Shown: positions 55,818 through 64,000 of the stretch, one piece after another | How the letters are laid out: the number at the start of each line of letters is the position of its first letter | Numbering within the stretch: position 1 is the stretch's first letter | NCBI GenBank assembly: GCA_016124375.1 | Contig: WGNV01000001.1 | Span: 310,001-374,000 of the forward strand | Source: Tepidisphaera sp. | GTDB lineage: Bacteria; Planctomycetota; Phycisphaerae; Phycisphaerales; UBA1924 | DNA: 64,000 nucleotides | Direction of reading: 5' to 3' | Notes under the pieces: model-generated | Databases searched by the model: none | Told to the model about the DNA's origin: nothing | Seen by the model: only the letters and a program-made list of their open reading frames with translations | Position numbers and translations under genes: made by a program

Positions 55818-57320
55818 TTAGTCGGCGTCGATGAGGTTGGCGAGGAGGCGGACGCCCCAGCCGGTGGGGCCTTCGATGTAGGGGCCGCTGTTTTTCTCGG
55901 CGACGTGGACGCCAGCGATGTCGAGGTGGCACCAGGGGATTTTGTCTTCGACGAAGTACGACAGGAACGCGGCGCCTTGGCCGGCGTGGGCCTTGCGGTT
56001 GGGGTTGCTGTTCAGGATGTCCGCGATGGGGCTCTTCATCATGTCGCGGTATTCCTGGTGCATGGGGAGGCGCCAGACGCGTTCGCCCGCGGCGTCGGCG
56101 GCGGATTCGATTTTGGCGCGCAGCGCGTCGTGATCGCAGAACATGCCGGCGTAGGTGCTGCCCAGGGCGGTGATGACGCCGCCGGTGAGGGTGGCGAGGT
56201 CGACGATGTAGCCGGGGTTTTCCTGTTCGCAGGCCCAGCAGAGGGCGTCGGCCAGGACGAGGCGGCCTTCGGCGTCGGTGTTGGTGACTTCGACGGTGAC
56301 GCCGTTGCGGTAGGTGATGACGTCGTCGGGGCGGTAGGCCTCTTCGTTGATGCTGTTTTCGGCGACGGCGAGGAGGGCGACGACGCGGCGGCGGGGTTTG
56401 ATGGTGGTGGCGATGGCGTGCATGGCGCCGAGGACGGCGCAGCCGCCGTCTTTGTCACGCTTCATGCCGACCATGCCGTTGTTGATTTTCAAGGAGAGGC
56501 CGCCGGTGTCGTAGGTCATGGTTTTGCCGACGAGGACGGCGGGCTTGGCGGCTTTGGCGATGGGCGGGTTGTATTCGAGGCGGATGAGGCAGGGCTTGTA
56601 GATGCTGCCCTTGCCGACGTTGATGAGGCCTTGGAAGCGCTCGCGGACGAGGTCTTGCCCTTCCCAGATTTTGATTTTGAGGCCGGTGGCGCGGGCGAGT
56701 TTTTTGGCCTGGTCGGCCATGAAGGTGGTGGTGGCGATGTTGGGCGGGGTTTGGCTGAGGGTGCGGGTGAGGTTGGTGCTTTCGGCCAGGGCGAGGCCGC
56801 GGGTGAGGCCGGTGGCGAAGTCGGCGTCGCTGGAGCGGAGGGAGAGGGCGTGGCGCTTGGGGGCGGGGGTGGCTTTGCCCCGGAACTGATCGCAGACCCA
56901 GGCGAGCAGGCCCAGGCCTTCGCCGGCGGCGGTGCCGGCGGCGTGGGGGTCGGACTTGGTGGCGGCGAGGATGCCGTCAAACTCGAGGGAGAGTGAGCGG
57001 CCCTTGACGGCGGCGACGCGGCGGCCGAGGACGGCGGCGGCGTGGCGCAGGGCGTTGATGTTGAACTTGGACTTGTCGCCCAGGCCGATGAGGATGACGC
57101 GCGTGCCGGGGGTGGACTTAGTGGGAGCGCTGAAGGATTCGGCGAGGGCGTTGGCGTCGCCGGTGGCTTCGGGGAGGGCGGCGGCGGCGAGCAGGGCGTC
57201 CTTGAGGCCCAGGCCGGCGGCGAGGCTCAGCGTGCGCGAGTCGGGCTTTTCGCCCTGGAAGTGAGCGAATGCGACGGAATCGGAAGCGCCTTTGCGCGAC
57301 ACGCTGATGGATGTGAACAT
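55818..57320 (-). CDS. pepA: Leucyl aminopeptidase (M17 family)
   Basis: 500 residues; AGGAG precedes the ATG. The M17 motif NTDAEGRLVLADAL and the metal ligand region VGKTMTYDTGGLSLK (family VGKGLTFDSGG, with TMTY substitution) are present, as are the Lys and Arg of the active site and the GWGVRLL end. It removes N-terminal amino acids from peptides, cytosolic. The N-terminal domain matches the usual ~150-residue regulatory domain. Confidence 0.95.
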   Translation of the reverse strand: MFTSISVSRKGASDSVAFAHFQGEKPDSRTLSLAAGLGLKDALLAAAALPEATGDANALAESFSAPTKSTPGTRVILIGLGDKSKFNINALRHAAAVLGRRVAAVKGRSLSLEFDGILAATKSDPHAAGTAAGEGLGLLAWVCDQFRGKATPAPKRHALSLRSSDADFATGLTRGLALAESTNLTRTLSQTPPNIATTTFMADQAKKLARATGLKIKIWEGQDLVRERFQGLINVGKGSIYKPCLIRLEYNPPIAKAAKPAVLVGKTMTYDTGGLSLKINNGMVGMKRDKDGGCAVLGAMHAIATTIKPRRRVVALLAVAENSINEEAYRPDDVITYRNGVTVEVTNTDAEGRLVLADALCWACEQENPGYIVDLATLTGGVITALGSTYAGMFCDHDALRAKIESAADAAGERVWRLPMHQEYRDMMKSPIADILNSNPNRKAHAGQGAAFLSYFVEDKIPWCHLDIAGVHVAEKNSGPYIEGPTGWGVRLLANLIDAD

Positions 57321-57593
57321 GCGGGCTCCTGTTTTGAGTGAGGGGAGATGGTAGCGGGTGGGGAGGGGAATCGCGGCGCCACGCGTGTGTCGGCGCGATG
57401 ATTGAGAAGTGATGCGGCAGCGTTCCGGGGGTGGCGCTCGGCTACTGGCGATCAGGCCTTCGGCCTGCGGGCGGGGGCCGGGAGCGGACGGGAGGCTTTG
57501 GAGTTTGTGTGTCGGGGAGACCCTCGCTGGCGCTTCGGGCTCGTAGCGCTTCGGGGTCGTGGCCGAGGTCGGCTCGGAGAGCCGACGTACCGA
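57321..57593. other. Intergenic region with dispersed repeats
   Basis: Holds a GAGACCCTCGCTGGCGCTTC copy at 57517-57545 and a GTCGGCTCGGAGAGCCGAC hairpin near 57569-57587. No gene seen. Confidence 0.6.
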
Positions 57594-57998
57594 TCAGAGT
57601 TTTTTCCAGGCGTCTTTGTCGAGGTTGGGGAAGGTGACTTTGCAGGAGCCGGGCTGGATGTAGTCGATGCGGGCGAAGCCTTTTTCGTCGAGGGTGCCGC
57701 TGGCGAGGGTGCCTTCGGGGGTGGTGACTTCGTAGGGTTCGCCGGGGATGGGCTTGTTGTCTTCGCCGACGAGTTCGATTTCGATCCAGGTGAGTTCGGC
57801 GGCTTCTTCGGCGTCGTCGGGGGGCGTGTTGGAATGGGCGGGGAGCTTGACGGGGTTGAACTCGCCGGCCTGGGTTTGGAGCGCTTCGCTCTGGGCCTGT
57901 GAGACTTCGCCCGGGTCGGCGGTGGTGGCTTCCTGGGCGGCGTCGGGCGCGGCGGGGGCGACGGCGGAGGCGGACTTGATGGATTTGGGGCTGGCCAT
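57594..57998 (-). CDS. Small type VI-associated protein with shared N-terminal tag and WIEIELV domain
   Basis: 134 residues. The first ~32 residues (MASPKSIKSASAV..., ADPGEVS) are nearly identical to those of the protein at 61004. The C-terminal ~70 residues (TWIEIELVGEDNKPIPGEPYEV ... IDYIQPGSCKVTFPNLDKDAW) match a beta-sandwich, carboxypeptidase-regulatory-like domain often encoded beside VgrG. A role as spike adaptor, cargo linker or effector extension is inferred from position. Confidence 0.75.
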   Translation of the reverse strand: MASPKSIKSASAVAPAAPDAAQEATTADPGEVSQAQSEALQTQAGEFNPVKLPAHSNTPPDDAEEAAELTWIEIELVGEDNKPIPGEPYEVTTPEGTLASGTLDEKGFARIDYIQPGSCKVTFPNLDKDAWKKL

Positions 57999-58022
57999 GG
58001 CGTGCTCCGGGATGGGTTGATT

Positions 58023-60269
58023 TTAGTTGGTGGATGCGTCGCCGGAGGATGACGACGAGGAGGAGGACGAGGACGAAGAGGCGGTGTCGTCGGCGGCGTC
58101 TTTGGGAGGGTCGGGCCAGATTTTGGCGTCGATTTTCTGGTCGTTTTCGACTTTTTTGATGTCGTCGGCGGGGATGGGCTTGGATTGGCAGAGGAACTTG
58201 CGGTCGCCGCCGGGGAAGGTGCCGGAGTCGGTGGTGACGGGGCCGGGGGGCTTGGGGGTGGCGGTGGTGAGATCGTCCTTGAGTTTGCCGAAGTCGGTGG
58301 ATTGGTTGATGGCGGTGCCGCCCTGGCCGTCGTCGGTGTCGGAGCGGAGCTTGTTGACGCGGTCTTTGTAGTCCTTGGCGTCGTCCATCTTGCTCTTGGC
58401 GGCGGAGACCATGTTCTTGACGGGGGACAGGGCGTTGCCGATGGCGCCGACGCCCTTGCCGGCGAGTTGATCGAAGATGAGGTCGTAGACGGGCAGGACG
58501 GTGTCGCGGATGAGCAGCGCGGTGACTTCGGGGAGGCGCGCGAGCAGCAGTTCCATCGTCATGCAGTGCTTTTCGCGGGCGTTGCCGATGGATTCGGAGG
58601 CCTTGTTCTTGTCGTTGGAGAGGCCCAGGGCGCCGGCGGCGGAGGCGAGGGCGGATTGAGCGGCCTGGTCTTTCGCGCCCTCGATGGCTTCGTTCAGGCG
58701 CTCGCCCATGTTGGTCATGGCGAGTTGGAGGATGGGGTTCAGGTATTGGCCGAACTGGTCGCGGATGAGATCGCGGCCCCGTTCGATGAAGGCCTGCTTG
58801 GTGATCTTCTGGCCCTGGATGGTGCCCAGGCCGCCCGGAGAATCTTGGAGGAAGGAGAACTGCTTGACGATCATGTCGATGAGGGTGTCGAAGAACCACT
58901 CTTGGCCGAGTTTGTTGAGGGAATCTTGCGAGAAGGTCATGGTGGGGCCGGCGATCATGGCCTTGTGGTAGATGAGGCGGAGGAGTTCGATTTCCTTCTC
59001 GACGATTTTTTCGAGGGGCTTGGTGAACCAGGTGGGCATGCTGTCGACGCCGACGCCCTTGGCGATGGATTCGCTGAGCACGGCGGCGAGTTTTTTGCGT
59101 TGGCGCAGGTTGCCGTCGTCCTCGCGCTTGTCGAGCTTGGCGCTGGTGAAGGAATCGAAGACGGAGGCGAGGGCTTCGTCGCCGGGGGTGGGGTCGTCGG
59201 GAGCCTCCGGGGAGAGGAAGTCTTTGACGTCCTGGATTTTCTGGTCGACTTTCTTTTTGGCGTCGTCGGCGGCTTTTTTAGCCGCGTCGATGGCGCCGGC
59301 GATGTCGCCCTTTTTGGCGGCGTCGCCGGCGTTGCTGAGGTCGTCGGCAGCGTTGCCATCGGCGTCTTTGGGGGGCTTGGGGAGGGGGAACCAGACTTCG
59401 AAGGTGGGGACGGCCTTGGCGCGGATGGACTTGAGGGTCATCGCGTAGCTGGCGTTGTCGATGGCGTCTTCGTATTCGTCGCGCACGGCGAGGTACATGG
59501 AGAGGTAGATGTCGTAGGGCTTGAAGATGATGCCCTGGATGACGGAGAGGACCTTGCCGACCGGGCCCCCGATGGCGCTGATGGCCGAGCCGGCCGCGTT
59601 GCTGACGGCGCCGGTGACGCTGGAGAGGGCGCCGCCGGGGGAGCCGCCCCCGTCGTCGTGTTTGAGGTAGGAGTCGCCGGTTTTGCGGACGAAGTCGATG
59701 TAGTTGGCGCGGGCCTTGTGGAGGTCGATTCCGGCCTGGTGGAGGGTGGGGTAGTCGATGCCGTCGTCTTTGTTGATGGAGCCGCCGGCTTTGGTGATGC
59801 GGTTGGAGAGTTCGTCGAAGCGAGAGAGATCGGGGCCTGAGGAGCCGCCGCCGCCGAGCACATTGACGGCGGACATGACGTCGCCGATGGCGCCCTGGCT
59901 GCCTTTGTAGTCTTTGAACACGGCCTGGGCGCGGCGGAGAAAGCCGTGGAGGAGGAGGGCTTCGCGTTCGAGTGCGTCGCGCCACATGACGGCGTCGCCG
60001 ATGGATTTTTGATCTTGGGGGAAGGTGGGGGCGAGGGCGGCGTGGGTACGGCCGAAGTGGACGAACTCGGTGGGGGCGTCCTGGCCGAACTGGTTCTGGT
60101 CGTTGTCGGAGGCGTGGGCCTTGGGGGAGATTTGGAGTGGGGCGCGTTGTTTGGGATCGGCGAGGGGTTCACCGATGTGGAAGACAGCGTCGACGTCGGA
60201 GGCGGTTTGGGCGTTGCCGCCGAGGGCGGAGGTTGCGGAATCGATGGCTGAGCCGATGCTGTCGAGCAT
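58023..60269 (-). CDS. Large unknown protein of the type VI tip cluster
   Basis: 748 residues; GAGAGG precedes the ATG. No classical signal peptide. Residues 1-60 are Ala/Ser/Asp-rich. The middle and C-terminal parts are predicted mainly helical with long amphipathic stretches (IDAAKKAADDAKKKVDQKIQDVKDFL) and two hydrophobic patches (SSVTGAVSNAAGSAISAIGGPVGKVLSVIQGI; LGTIQGQ-type). It ends DDTASSSSSSSSSSSSGDASTN. Domains of known toxins are not recognised. Its place between the small VgrG-linked proteins makes it an effector or structural candidate. Confidence 0.7.
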   Translation of the reverse strand: MLDSIGSAIDSATSALGGNAQTASDVDAVFHIGEPLADPKQRAPLQISPKAHASDNDQNQFGQDAPTEFVHFGRTHAALAPTFPQDQKSIGDAVMWRDALEREALLLHGFLRRAQAVFKDYKGSQGAIGDVMSAVNVLGGGGSSGPDLSRFDELSNRITKAGGSINKDDGIDYPTLHQAGIDLHKARANYIDFVRKTGDSYLKHDDGGGSPGGALSSVTGAVSNAAGSAISAIGGPVGKVLSVIQGIIFKPYDIYLSMYLAVRDEYEDAIDNASYAMTLKSIRAKAVPTFEVWFPLPKPPKDADGNAADDLSNAGDAAKKGDIAGAIDAAKKAADDAKKKVDQKIQDVKDFLSPEAPDDPTPGDEALASVFDSFTSAKLDKREDDGNLRQRKKLAAVLSESIAKGVGVDSMPTWFTKPLEKIVEKEIELLRLIYHKAMIAGPTMTFSQDSLNKLGQEWFFDTLIDMIVKQFSFLQDSPGGLGTIQGQKITKQAFIERGRDLIRDQFGQYLNPILQLAMTNMGERLNEAIEGAKDQAAQSALASAAGALGLSNDKNKASESIGNAREKHCMTMELLLARLPEVTALLIRDTVLPVYDLIFDQLAGKGVGAIGNALSPVKNMVSAAKSKMDDAKDYKDRVNKLRSDTDDGQGGTAINQSTDFGKLKDDLTTATPKPPGPVTTDSGTFPGGDRKFLCQSKPIPADDIKKVENDQKIDAKIWPDPPKDAADDTASSSSSSSSSSSSGDASTN

Positions 60270-60329
60270 GTGTTGCCTCTCGCTCCCCCACTGCGGTGCG
60301 CGGGCGTCGCCGCGCGAGAGCCATCAGTA

Positions 60330-60956
60330 TTAGACGTGTACGTCGTCGATTTTCTTCTTGGTGGCGTCGTCGGCCTCGCCCGTCACGTCGAGGTCATATT
60401 TCTTCTGGAAGGTCTTGATGGCTTCGACGGCGTCGGGGGTGGTGAGATCGTCGTCGATGTCGCCGGGCGCGAAGCCGAGGTTGTTGAGGCGTTGCTTGAC
60501 GCCGGTGGGCGTGTCGAAGGGGTCCAGGCCGCCGATGGCGATGGGATATTCCTCTTTGCCTTGTTTGAGTTTGAGGAGGGCGGTGCGGGCGTTGGGGGGG
60601 ATGGGGTGTTCGAGCTTGCCGTCGGAATCGGTGGAGCCGGTGAAGAGCTGGCCATCGATGAGGAGGGTGTAGGGCTCGTTGGCGCGGGGCTCGTCGAGGC
60701 GGGTGAGGCGGAGCTTGAGGGTGGCGGGGACGCCCTTGCGTTTGAACTTGTGGCGGGCCTCGTTGGGGCGGTTTTCTTTTTTGGTTTCGAGGTCGGGGAC
60801 GAAGACTTCGTCGCCCGGGGCGATGATGTTGGGGTCTTTGCGTTTTTGCTTGAGGTCGCTGTTTTCCGGATGGTTCCAGATGGTCTCCCAGAAGAAGCCC
60901 TTATCGTGGGCGATGCTGGTGACGCTGTCTCCGGATGATGCGATGATGGTGCCCAT
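60330..60956 (-). CDS. LysM-like and peptidoglycan-binding protein of the type VI tip cluster
   Basis: 208 residues. N-terminus resembles a LysM-like unit (GDSVTSIAHDKGFFWETIWNHPENSDLKQKRKDPNIIAPGDEVFVP), the middle is a beta domain, and the C-terminal ~70 residues form a PG_binding_1 domain (GLDPFDTPTGVKQRLNNLGFAPGDIDDDLTTPDAVEAIKTFQKKY...). This two-domain form is common beside VgrG genes and may recognise the cell wall or load onto the spike. Confidence 0.85.
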   Translation of the reverse strand: MGTIIASSGDSVTSIAHDKGFFWETIWNHPENSDLKQKRKDPNIIAPGDEVFVPDLETKKENRPNEARHKFKRKGVPATLKLRLTRLDEPRANEPYTLLIDGQLFTGSTDSDGKLEHPIPPNARTALLKLKQGKEEYPIAIGGLDPFDTPTGVKQRLNNLGFAPGDIDDDLTTPDAVEAIKTFQKKYDLDVTGEADDATKKKIDDVHV

Positions 60957-61003
60957 GGTGGTCTAACTCAAGAAGCGACGAAACGCTCGGGCCGCCACGG
61001 CCA

Positions 61004-61402
61004 TTATGCGGGTTCCCAGGCGTCTTTATCGAGGTCCGGGAAGGTGATGTCGCTGGAGCCGGGATCGATGCCATCGACGCGGCCGACGCCTTGTTCGTCG
61101 GTGGTGCCGGCGTAATCGAAGCCGTCGGGGGCGGTGACGATGAAGGCCTGGCCGGGGATGCCCTTGCCGTTTTCGTCGACGAGCTGGACTTCGATCCAGC
61201 TTTTCTTGTCGGGGTCTTTTTTGCCCTGGGGGTTGGAGCTGGCGCTGAGGGTGGTGGACTGCCAGGAGCCGGCGCTGGACTCGATGGCGGAGCTGGAGGT
61301 GGAGCTGACCTCACCGGGATCGGCGTCGACGGCTTCCTGGGCCTGGTCTGGGGCGGCGGGGGAGACGGCGGAGGCGGACTTGATGGATTTGGGGCTGGCC
61401 AT
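61004..61402 (-). CDS. Small type VI-associated protein, paralogue of 57594
   Basis: 132 residues. Same N-terminal tag (MASPKSIKSASAV...ADPGEVS) and the same C-terminal WIEVQLVDENGKGIPGQAF...ITFPDLDKDAWEPA domain as the protein at 57594, but the middle is unrelated and Ser-rich. The pair flanks the LysM and 748-residue genes and lies just downstream of vgrG in transcript order. Confidence 0.75.
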   Translation of the reverse strand: MASPKSIKSASAVSPAAPDQAQEAVDADPGEVSSTSSSAIESSAGSWQSTTLSASSNPQGKKDPDKKSWIEVQLVDENGKGIPGQAFIVTAPDGFDYAGTTDEQGVGRVDGIDPGSSDITFPDLDKDAWEPA

Positions 61403-61434
61403 GTGCGACTCTCCGCGGGGGAAACCGAAAAACG

Positions 61435-63615
61435 TTACCCGATGCTGACCGACGGGGCCGAGACGGTTGCGGAACTGGAACCTTGCAGCGTGGCGGTGGC
61501 ACCTTTGAATGTGCCGCCTCCCGTGCCCTCACAGGTGAGCGTGCCGCTGGCCTTGAGTTCACCGGTGCCGCTGGCGGAGATGGCGACGTTGCCGCTGGCG
61601 GTCACGGTGGTGTTGCCGTCGGTGGTGACGGTGAACTTGGTGGTTTGGATGTCGATGGAGCTGCTGTCGATGGCGATGGTGGAGCCGCCGACCTTGAGGG
61701 TGATGTTGGTGCCGGCTTCGAGGACGATGGTGTCGGCCTTGACGGAGAGCTGGCCGCTGGTGGTCTCGCTGTGGTCGCCCTGGAAGACCTCGATCATGTC
61801 GCCCTTGACGGTGAGGGAGTTGGAGCCGGCGATCTCGGTGGCGGCCTTGCCGCCGACGGTGAGGTTGAGGTCGTTGCCGACTTCTTCCTTGGAGTCGTTG
61901 GAGACTTCGGTGTGGCGGTTGTTTTCGATGAGGGTGAGCGAGTCGTTCTTGACCATGGTGTGGACGTTATTTTCCACGGTGACGAACTTGTCGTTGAGGA
62001 CGCGGACGTGCATGTCTTTCTGGGCGTGGATGAAGATCTGTTCGTTGCCGGCGTCGTCTTCGAAGCGGATTTCGTTGAAGCCCTCGCCGCCCTTGCTGCT
62101 GCTGGACTTCATGGTGGACATGGTCTTGTTGTCGGGCAGGGTGTAGGGGACCTTGCACTCTTCGTTGTAGACGCGGCCGGTGATGATGGGGCGGTCGGGG
62201 TCGCCTTCCAGGAACTCGACGATGACCTCCTGGCCGATGCGGGGGAGGAAGATGAAGCCCCACTTTTTGCCGGCCCAGGGGTGGGAGACGCGGACCCAGC
62301 AGGAGGAGTTTTCGTCGCTGGTGTCGTAGCGGTGCCAGTGGAAGTGGACCTTGACGCGGCCGTATTCGTCGGTGTCGATTTCTTCGCCTGATTTACCGAC
62401 GACGATGGCGGTCTGTGGGCCGGAGATGCGTGGGCGTGGGGTGGTGCGAGGGGTGCGGAACTGGGTGGTGGCGGGGATGGCGGAGATGGTGACTTCGAAG
62501 ACTTCGCCTTCGTCTTCGCCGCTGTCGAAGTCGAACTCATCGCCCTGGGCGCTCATGCTGGTCGCGGTGCAGACGAACTCGCCGGTTTCGCCGACGTCGT
62601 TGTAATCGGTGAGGGTGAACTTGGCGCCGGCGAAGATGGCGCGGACGTCGCCCTTGCCCTTGTAGATTTCGTGCTGGGCTTCGAACTCTTCCATGCGCAT
62701 CTTGGAGATGGTTTCGCCGTCGGCGGCGACCATGTAGCCGCCGGGGTAGTCGAACCATCCGAACTTGGTGACGTTGGAGAAATCGACGACGGTGGCGGCG
62801 TCTTTGAGGAGGGAGGTGCTGGGGGTCTTGAACTCGAAGTCGGTGAGGGAGGCCTTGCCGGGCATGAAGACCTGTTTGGGGGACCACTCCCAGAGGCGCT
62901 GGAAGCCCTGGGAGCTGCCGGTGTTGGGGGAGTAAGGAATGTGCTCTGCGCCGTCGGCGGGCGAGTGCTTGCTGGGGCTGTCGACGATCATGAGGGTGTG
63001 CTTGCCGTCTTCGTGCTTGAAGTAGTAGTACATGCCGACCTCTTCCATGAGGCGGCTGACGAAGTTGAAGGCGGTCTCGCGGTACTGGACGATGTATTCG
63101 CGGGTGTTGTAGGTGCCGGTGGTGTTGAACTCGAAGTCGGCGAAGCCGAAATCGTCGAAGACCTGCTGGATGACTTCCTTGACGGACTTGTTGAGGAAGA
63201 TCTTGCAGTCGGCGGTGCGGGTGAGGAACCAGAGCCAGGGGACGAGGGTGGCGCGGTACTTGTTGATGGAACCTTCGCCCGGGACGTCGTATTGCTCGAA
63301 CTCGGCGATGAACCCGTTGATGTAGCGGGGTTCGGAGGCGGCGCCACCCCCGCCGCCGCCACCGCCACCGCCACCGCCGCTGTCGCCGCCATCGTCGCCG
63401 GAGGTGGAGAAGCCGGTGGGGTTGATGCGGATGGTCACGTTCTGGGCGATGATGTCCTTGAAGGCGATGCCGGAGGTTTCGCTGCGGAGCTCAAGGTGGG
63501 CGACGAAGGGGCGGCCGAGTTCTTCGGTGAGGCGGATGCCCTTGAGCAGCAGGACGTCTTCGCCCAGGGGCGAGTTGATGGCGATGAAGCGGTTTTCCTG
63601 TGAGTAGTTGGGCAT
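61435..63615 (-). CDS. vgrG: Type VI secretion tip protein VgrG
   Basis: 726 residues. The gp27-like N-terminal half (PFVAHLELRSETSG...) contains a Gly-rich insert near res 75-95. The gp5-like OB-fold has TAIVVGKSGEEIDTDEYGRVKVHFHWHRYD and the GFIFLPRIGQEVIVEFLEGDPDRPIITGRVYN signature. A long repetitive beta-helix C-terminus follows (NDSLTLIENNRHTEVSNDSK..., then VTASGNVAISASGTGELKASG). It is the puncturing tip of a type VI or related contractile system. No PAAR, tss sheath or ClpV gene lies in the window. Confidence 0.95.
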   Translation of the reverse strand: MPNYSQENRFIAINSPLGEDVLLLKGIRLTEELGRPFVAHLELRSETSGIAFKDIIAQNVTIRINPTGFSTSGDDGGDSGGGGGGGGGGGGAASEPRYINGFIAEFEQYDVPGEGSINKYRATLVPWLWFLTRTADCKIFLNKSVKEVIQQVFDDFGFADFEFNTTGTYNTREYIVQYRETAFNFVSRLMEEVGMYYYFKHEDGKHTLMIVDSPSKHSPADGAEHIPYSPNTGSSQGFQRLWEWSPKQVFMPGKASLTDFEFKTPSTSLLKDAATVVDFSNVTKFGWFDYPGGYMVAADGETISKMRMEEFEAQHEIYKGKGDVRAIFAGAKFTLTDYNDVGETGEFVCTATSMSAQGDEFDFDSGEDEGEVFEVTISAIPATTQFRTPRTTPRPRISGPQTAIVVGKSGEEIDTDEYGRVKVHFHWHRYDTSDENSSCWVRVSHPWAGKKWGFIFLPRIGQEVIVEFLEGDPDRPIITGRVYNEECKVPYTLPDNKTMSTMKSSSSKGGEGFNEIRFEDDAGNEQIFIHAQKDMHVRVLNDKFVTVENNVHTMVKNDSLTLIENNRHTEVSNDSKEEVGNDLNLTVGGKAATEIAGSNSLTVKGDMIEVFQGDHSETTSGQLSVKADTIVLEAGTNITLKVGGSTIAIDSSSIDIQTTKFTVTTDGNTTVTASGNVAISASGTGELKASGTLTCEGTGGGTFKGATATLQGSSSATVSAPSVSIG

Positions 63616-63666
63616 GAGAGCTCTTCTCCGTCTCGTTCGCGCCGTGTGAGGGCGGCGGCTGGCGCA

Positions 63667-64000
63667 CTAACCCTGGTCGGCGTCGCCCTGCGGGCTTGCC
63701 TCTCCTCTGAGAATCTGTTCGTTGCGGACGCGGACCCGCTTGAGGCCGGCCTTGATGACCTTGGCACGGGCCAGGGCGCGCAGGGCGGCCTGCTCCGAGG
63801 CTTCCTGCGCGGCGGACTCGATTTCGTCGTCGCCGGGCTCGGAGGTGTCGAGCAGGTCGGGGGGCTCGGGGGGCTCGAGGCGCGGCATGAGGCCCGGGAG
63901 AGGGATTTCCTCGCTCTTGTCGCGCCCGCCGACCTTCCAGACCTGAGCGGCGACGGAGAGCTTGGCGCGGACGCGGACCCAGCGCTCCTTGGGGGTGAGG
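63667..64000 (-). CDS. C-terminal part of an upstream gene of the vgrG cluster (5' truncated by the window edge)
   Basis: The frame is open from the right edge to a stop at 63667. The readable end is Arg/Lys- and Glu/Pro-rich (VWKVGGRDK..., PEPPDLLDTSEPGDDE, ALRALARAKVIKAGLKRVRVRNEQ). No family can be assigned from this fragment. A Met inside it could be taken for a start, but the frame continues upstream with good coding character. Confidence 0.7.
   Translation of the reverse strand, partial: LTPKERWVRVRAKLSVAAQVWKVGGRDKSEEIPLPGLMPRLEPPEPPDLLDTSEPGDDEIESAAQEASEQAALRALARAKVIKAGLKRVRVRNEQILRGEASPQGDADQG

Noticed and set aside
58036-58082. Tandem repeat of GAGGAC-type units at the end of the 748-residue gene
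   Set aside because: Simple codon runs for Ser and Asp at the C-terminus, not a mobile or regulatory repeat.
1-64000. tRNA and rRNA genes
   Set aside because: I saw no cloverleaf with a TTCGAATC-type T-loop and CCA end, and no rRNA-like stretch; a covariance-model scan would be decisive.

Overview
The window looks like a chromosomal segment of a GC-rich planctomycete, most likely class Phycisphaerae. This rests on lineage habits visible in the sequence, not on a database search: a LEGR-type exported protein N-terminus, VPAP/PEP-CTERM-like sorting tails, a C-terminal dockerin-like EF-hand module on several secreted proteins, many small membrane proteins with a CxxCG...CPECG zinc ribbon, long sigma-like proteins, and dispersed GC-rich palindromic repeats.

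Layout. 1-3843: two chemoreceptors with almost identical signalling halves; the first has a heme-c-type CxxCH sensor. 3912-11136 (minus): a tight four-gene operon encoding an adaptor protein, a GAF-HlyD adaptor, a PqqD-M50 protease-HlyD fusion and a truncated SecA-like ATPase. It contains no ABC or RND pump and is the best candidate here for an undescribed export system. 11449-17576: a DegT-type aminotransferase, a secreted subtilase and a secreted Ig-like protein, the last two ending in the same 60-residue module. 17673-19025: a LEGR surface protein with PepSY-like repeats. 19296-23435: dnaE, carrying in-frame insertions of short repeats. 23739-25575: two PEP-CTERM-type proteins, one with a putative thioester. 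25825-29285: a MacA/MacB-like tripartite exporter, followed by a CDP-alcohol phosphatidyltransferase with a TetR-like operator at its start. 30098-32084: a lower-GC island with two genes of unknown function.

32085-37526: a gluzincin-type secreted protein, an MFS transporter, a small membrane protein, a cysteine desulfurase and a DUF4190-like protein. 37577-40224: a sigma-like regulator coupled to an aldo/keto reductase. 40326-51123: zinc-ribbon membrane proteins, two more secreted proteins with the 60-residue module, topA, miaA and a lipoprotein. 51293-55126: glyS, a zinc-ribbon protein, a TetR regulator, yidD and rnpA. 55818-64000 (minus): pepA, then a type VI secretion tip cluster with VgrG, a LysM/peptidoglycan-binding protein, two related small proteins sharing one N-terminal tag, a 748-residue unknown protein and the 3' end of a further gene.

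From the left end to about 46 kb the + strand is C-rich whatever the gene direction. To the right of about 54 kb it is G-rich. Together with rnpA-yidD this suggests an origin-proximal skew switch or an inversion boundary. No tRNA, rRNA or CRISPR array was recognised.
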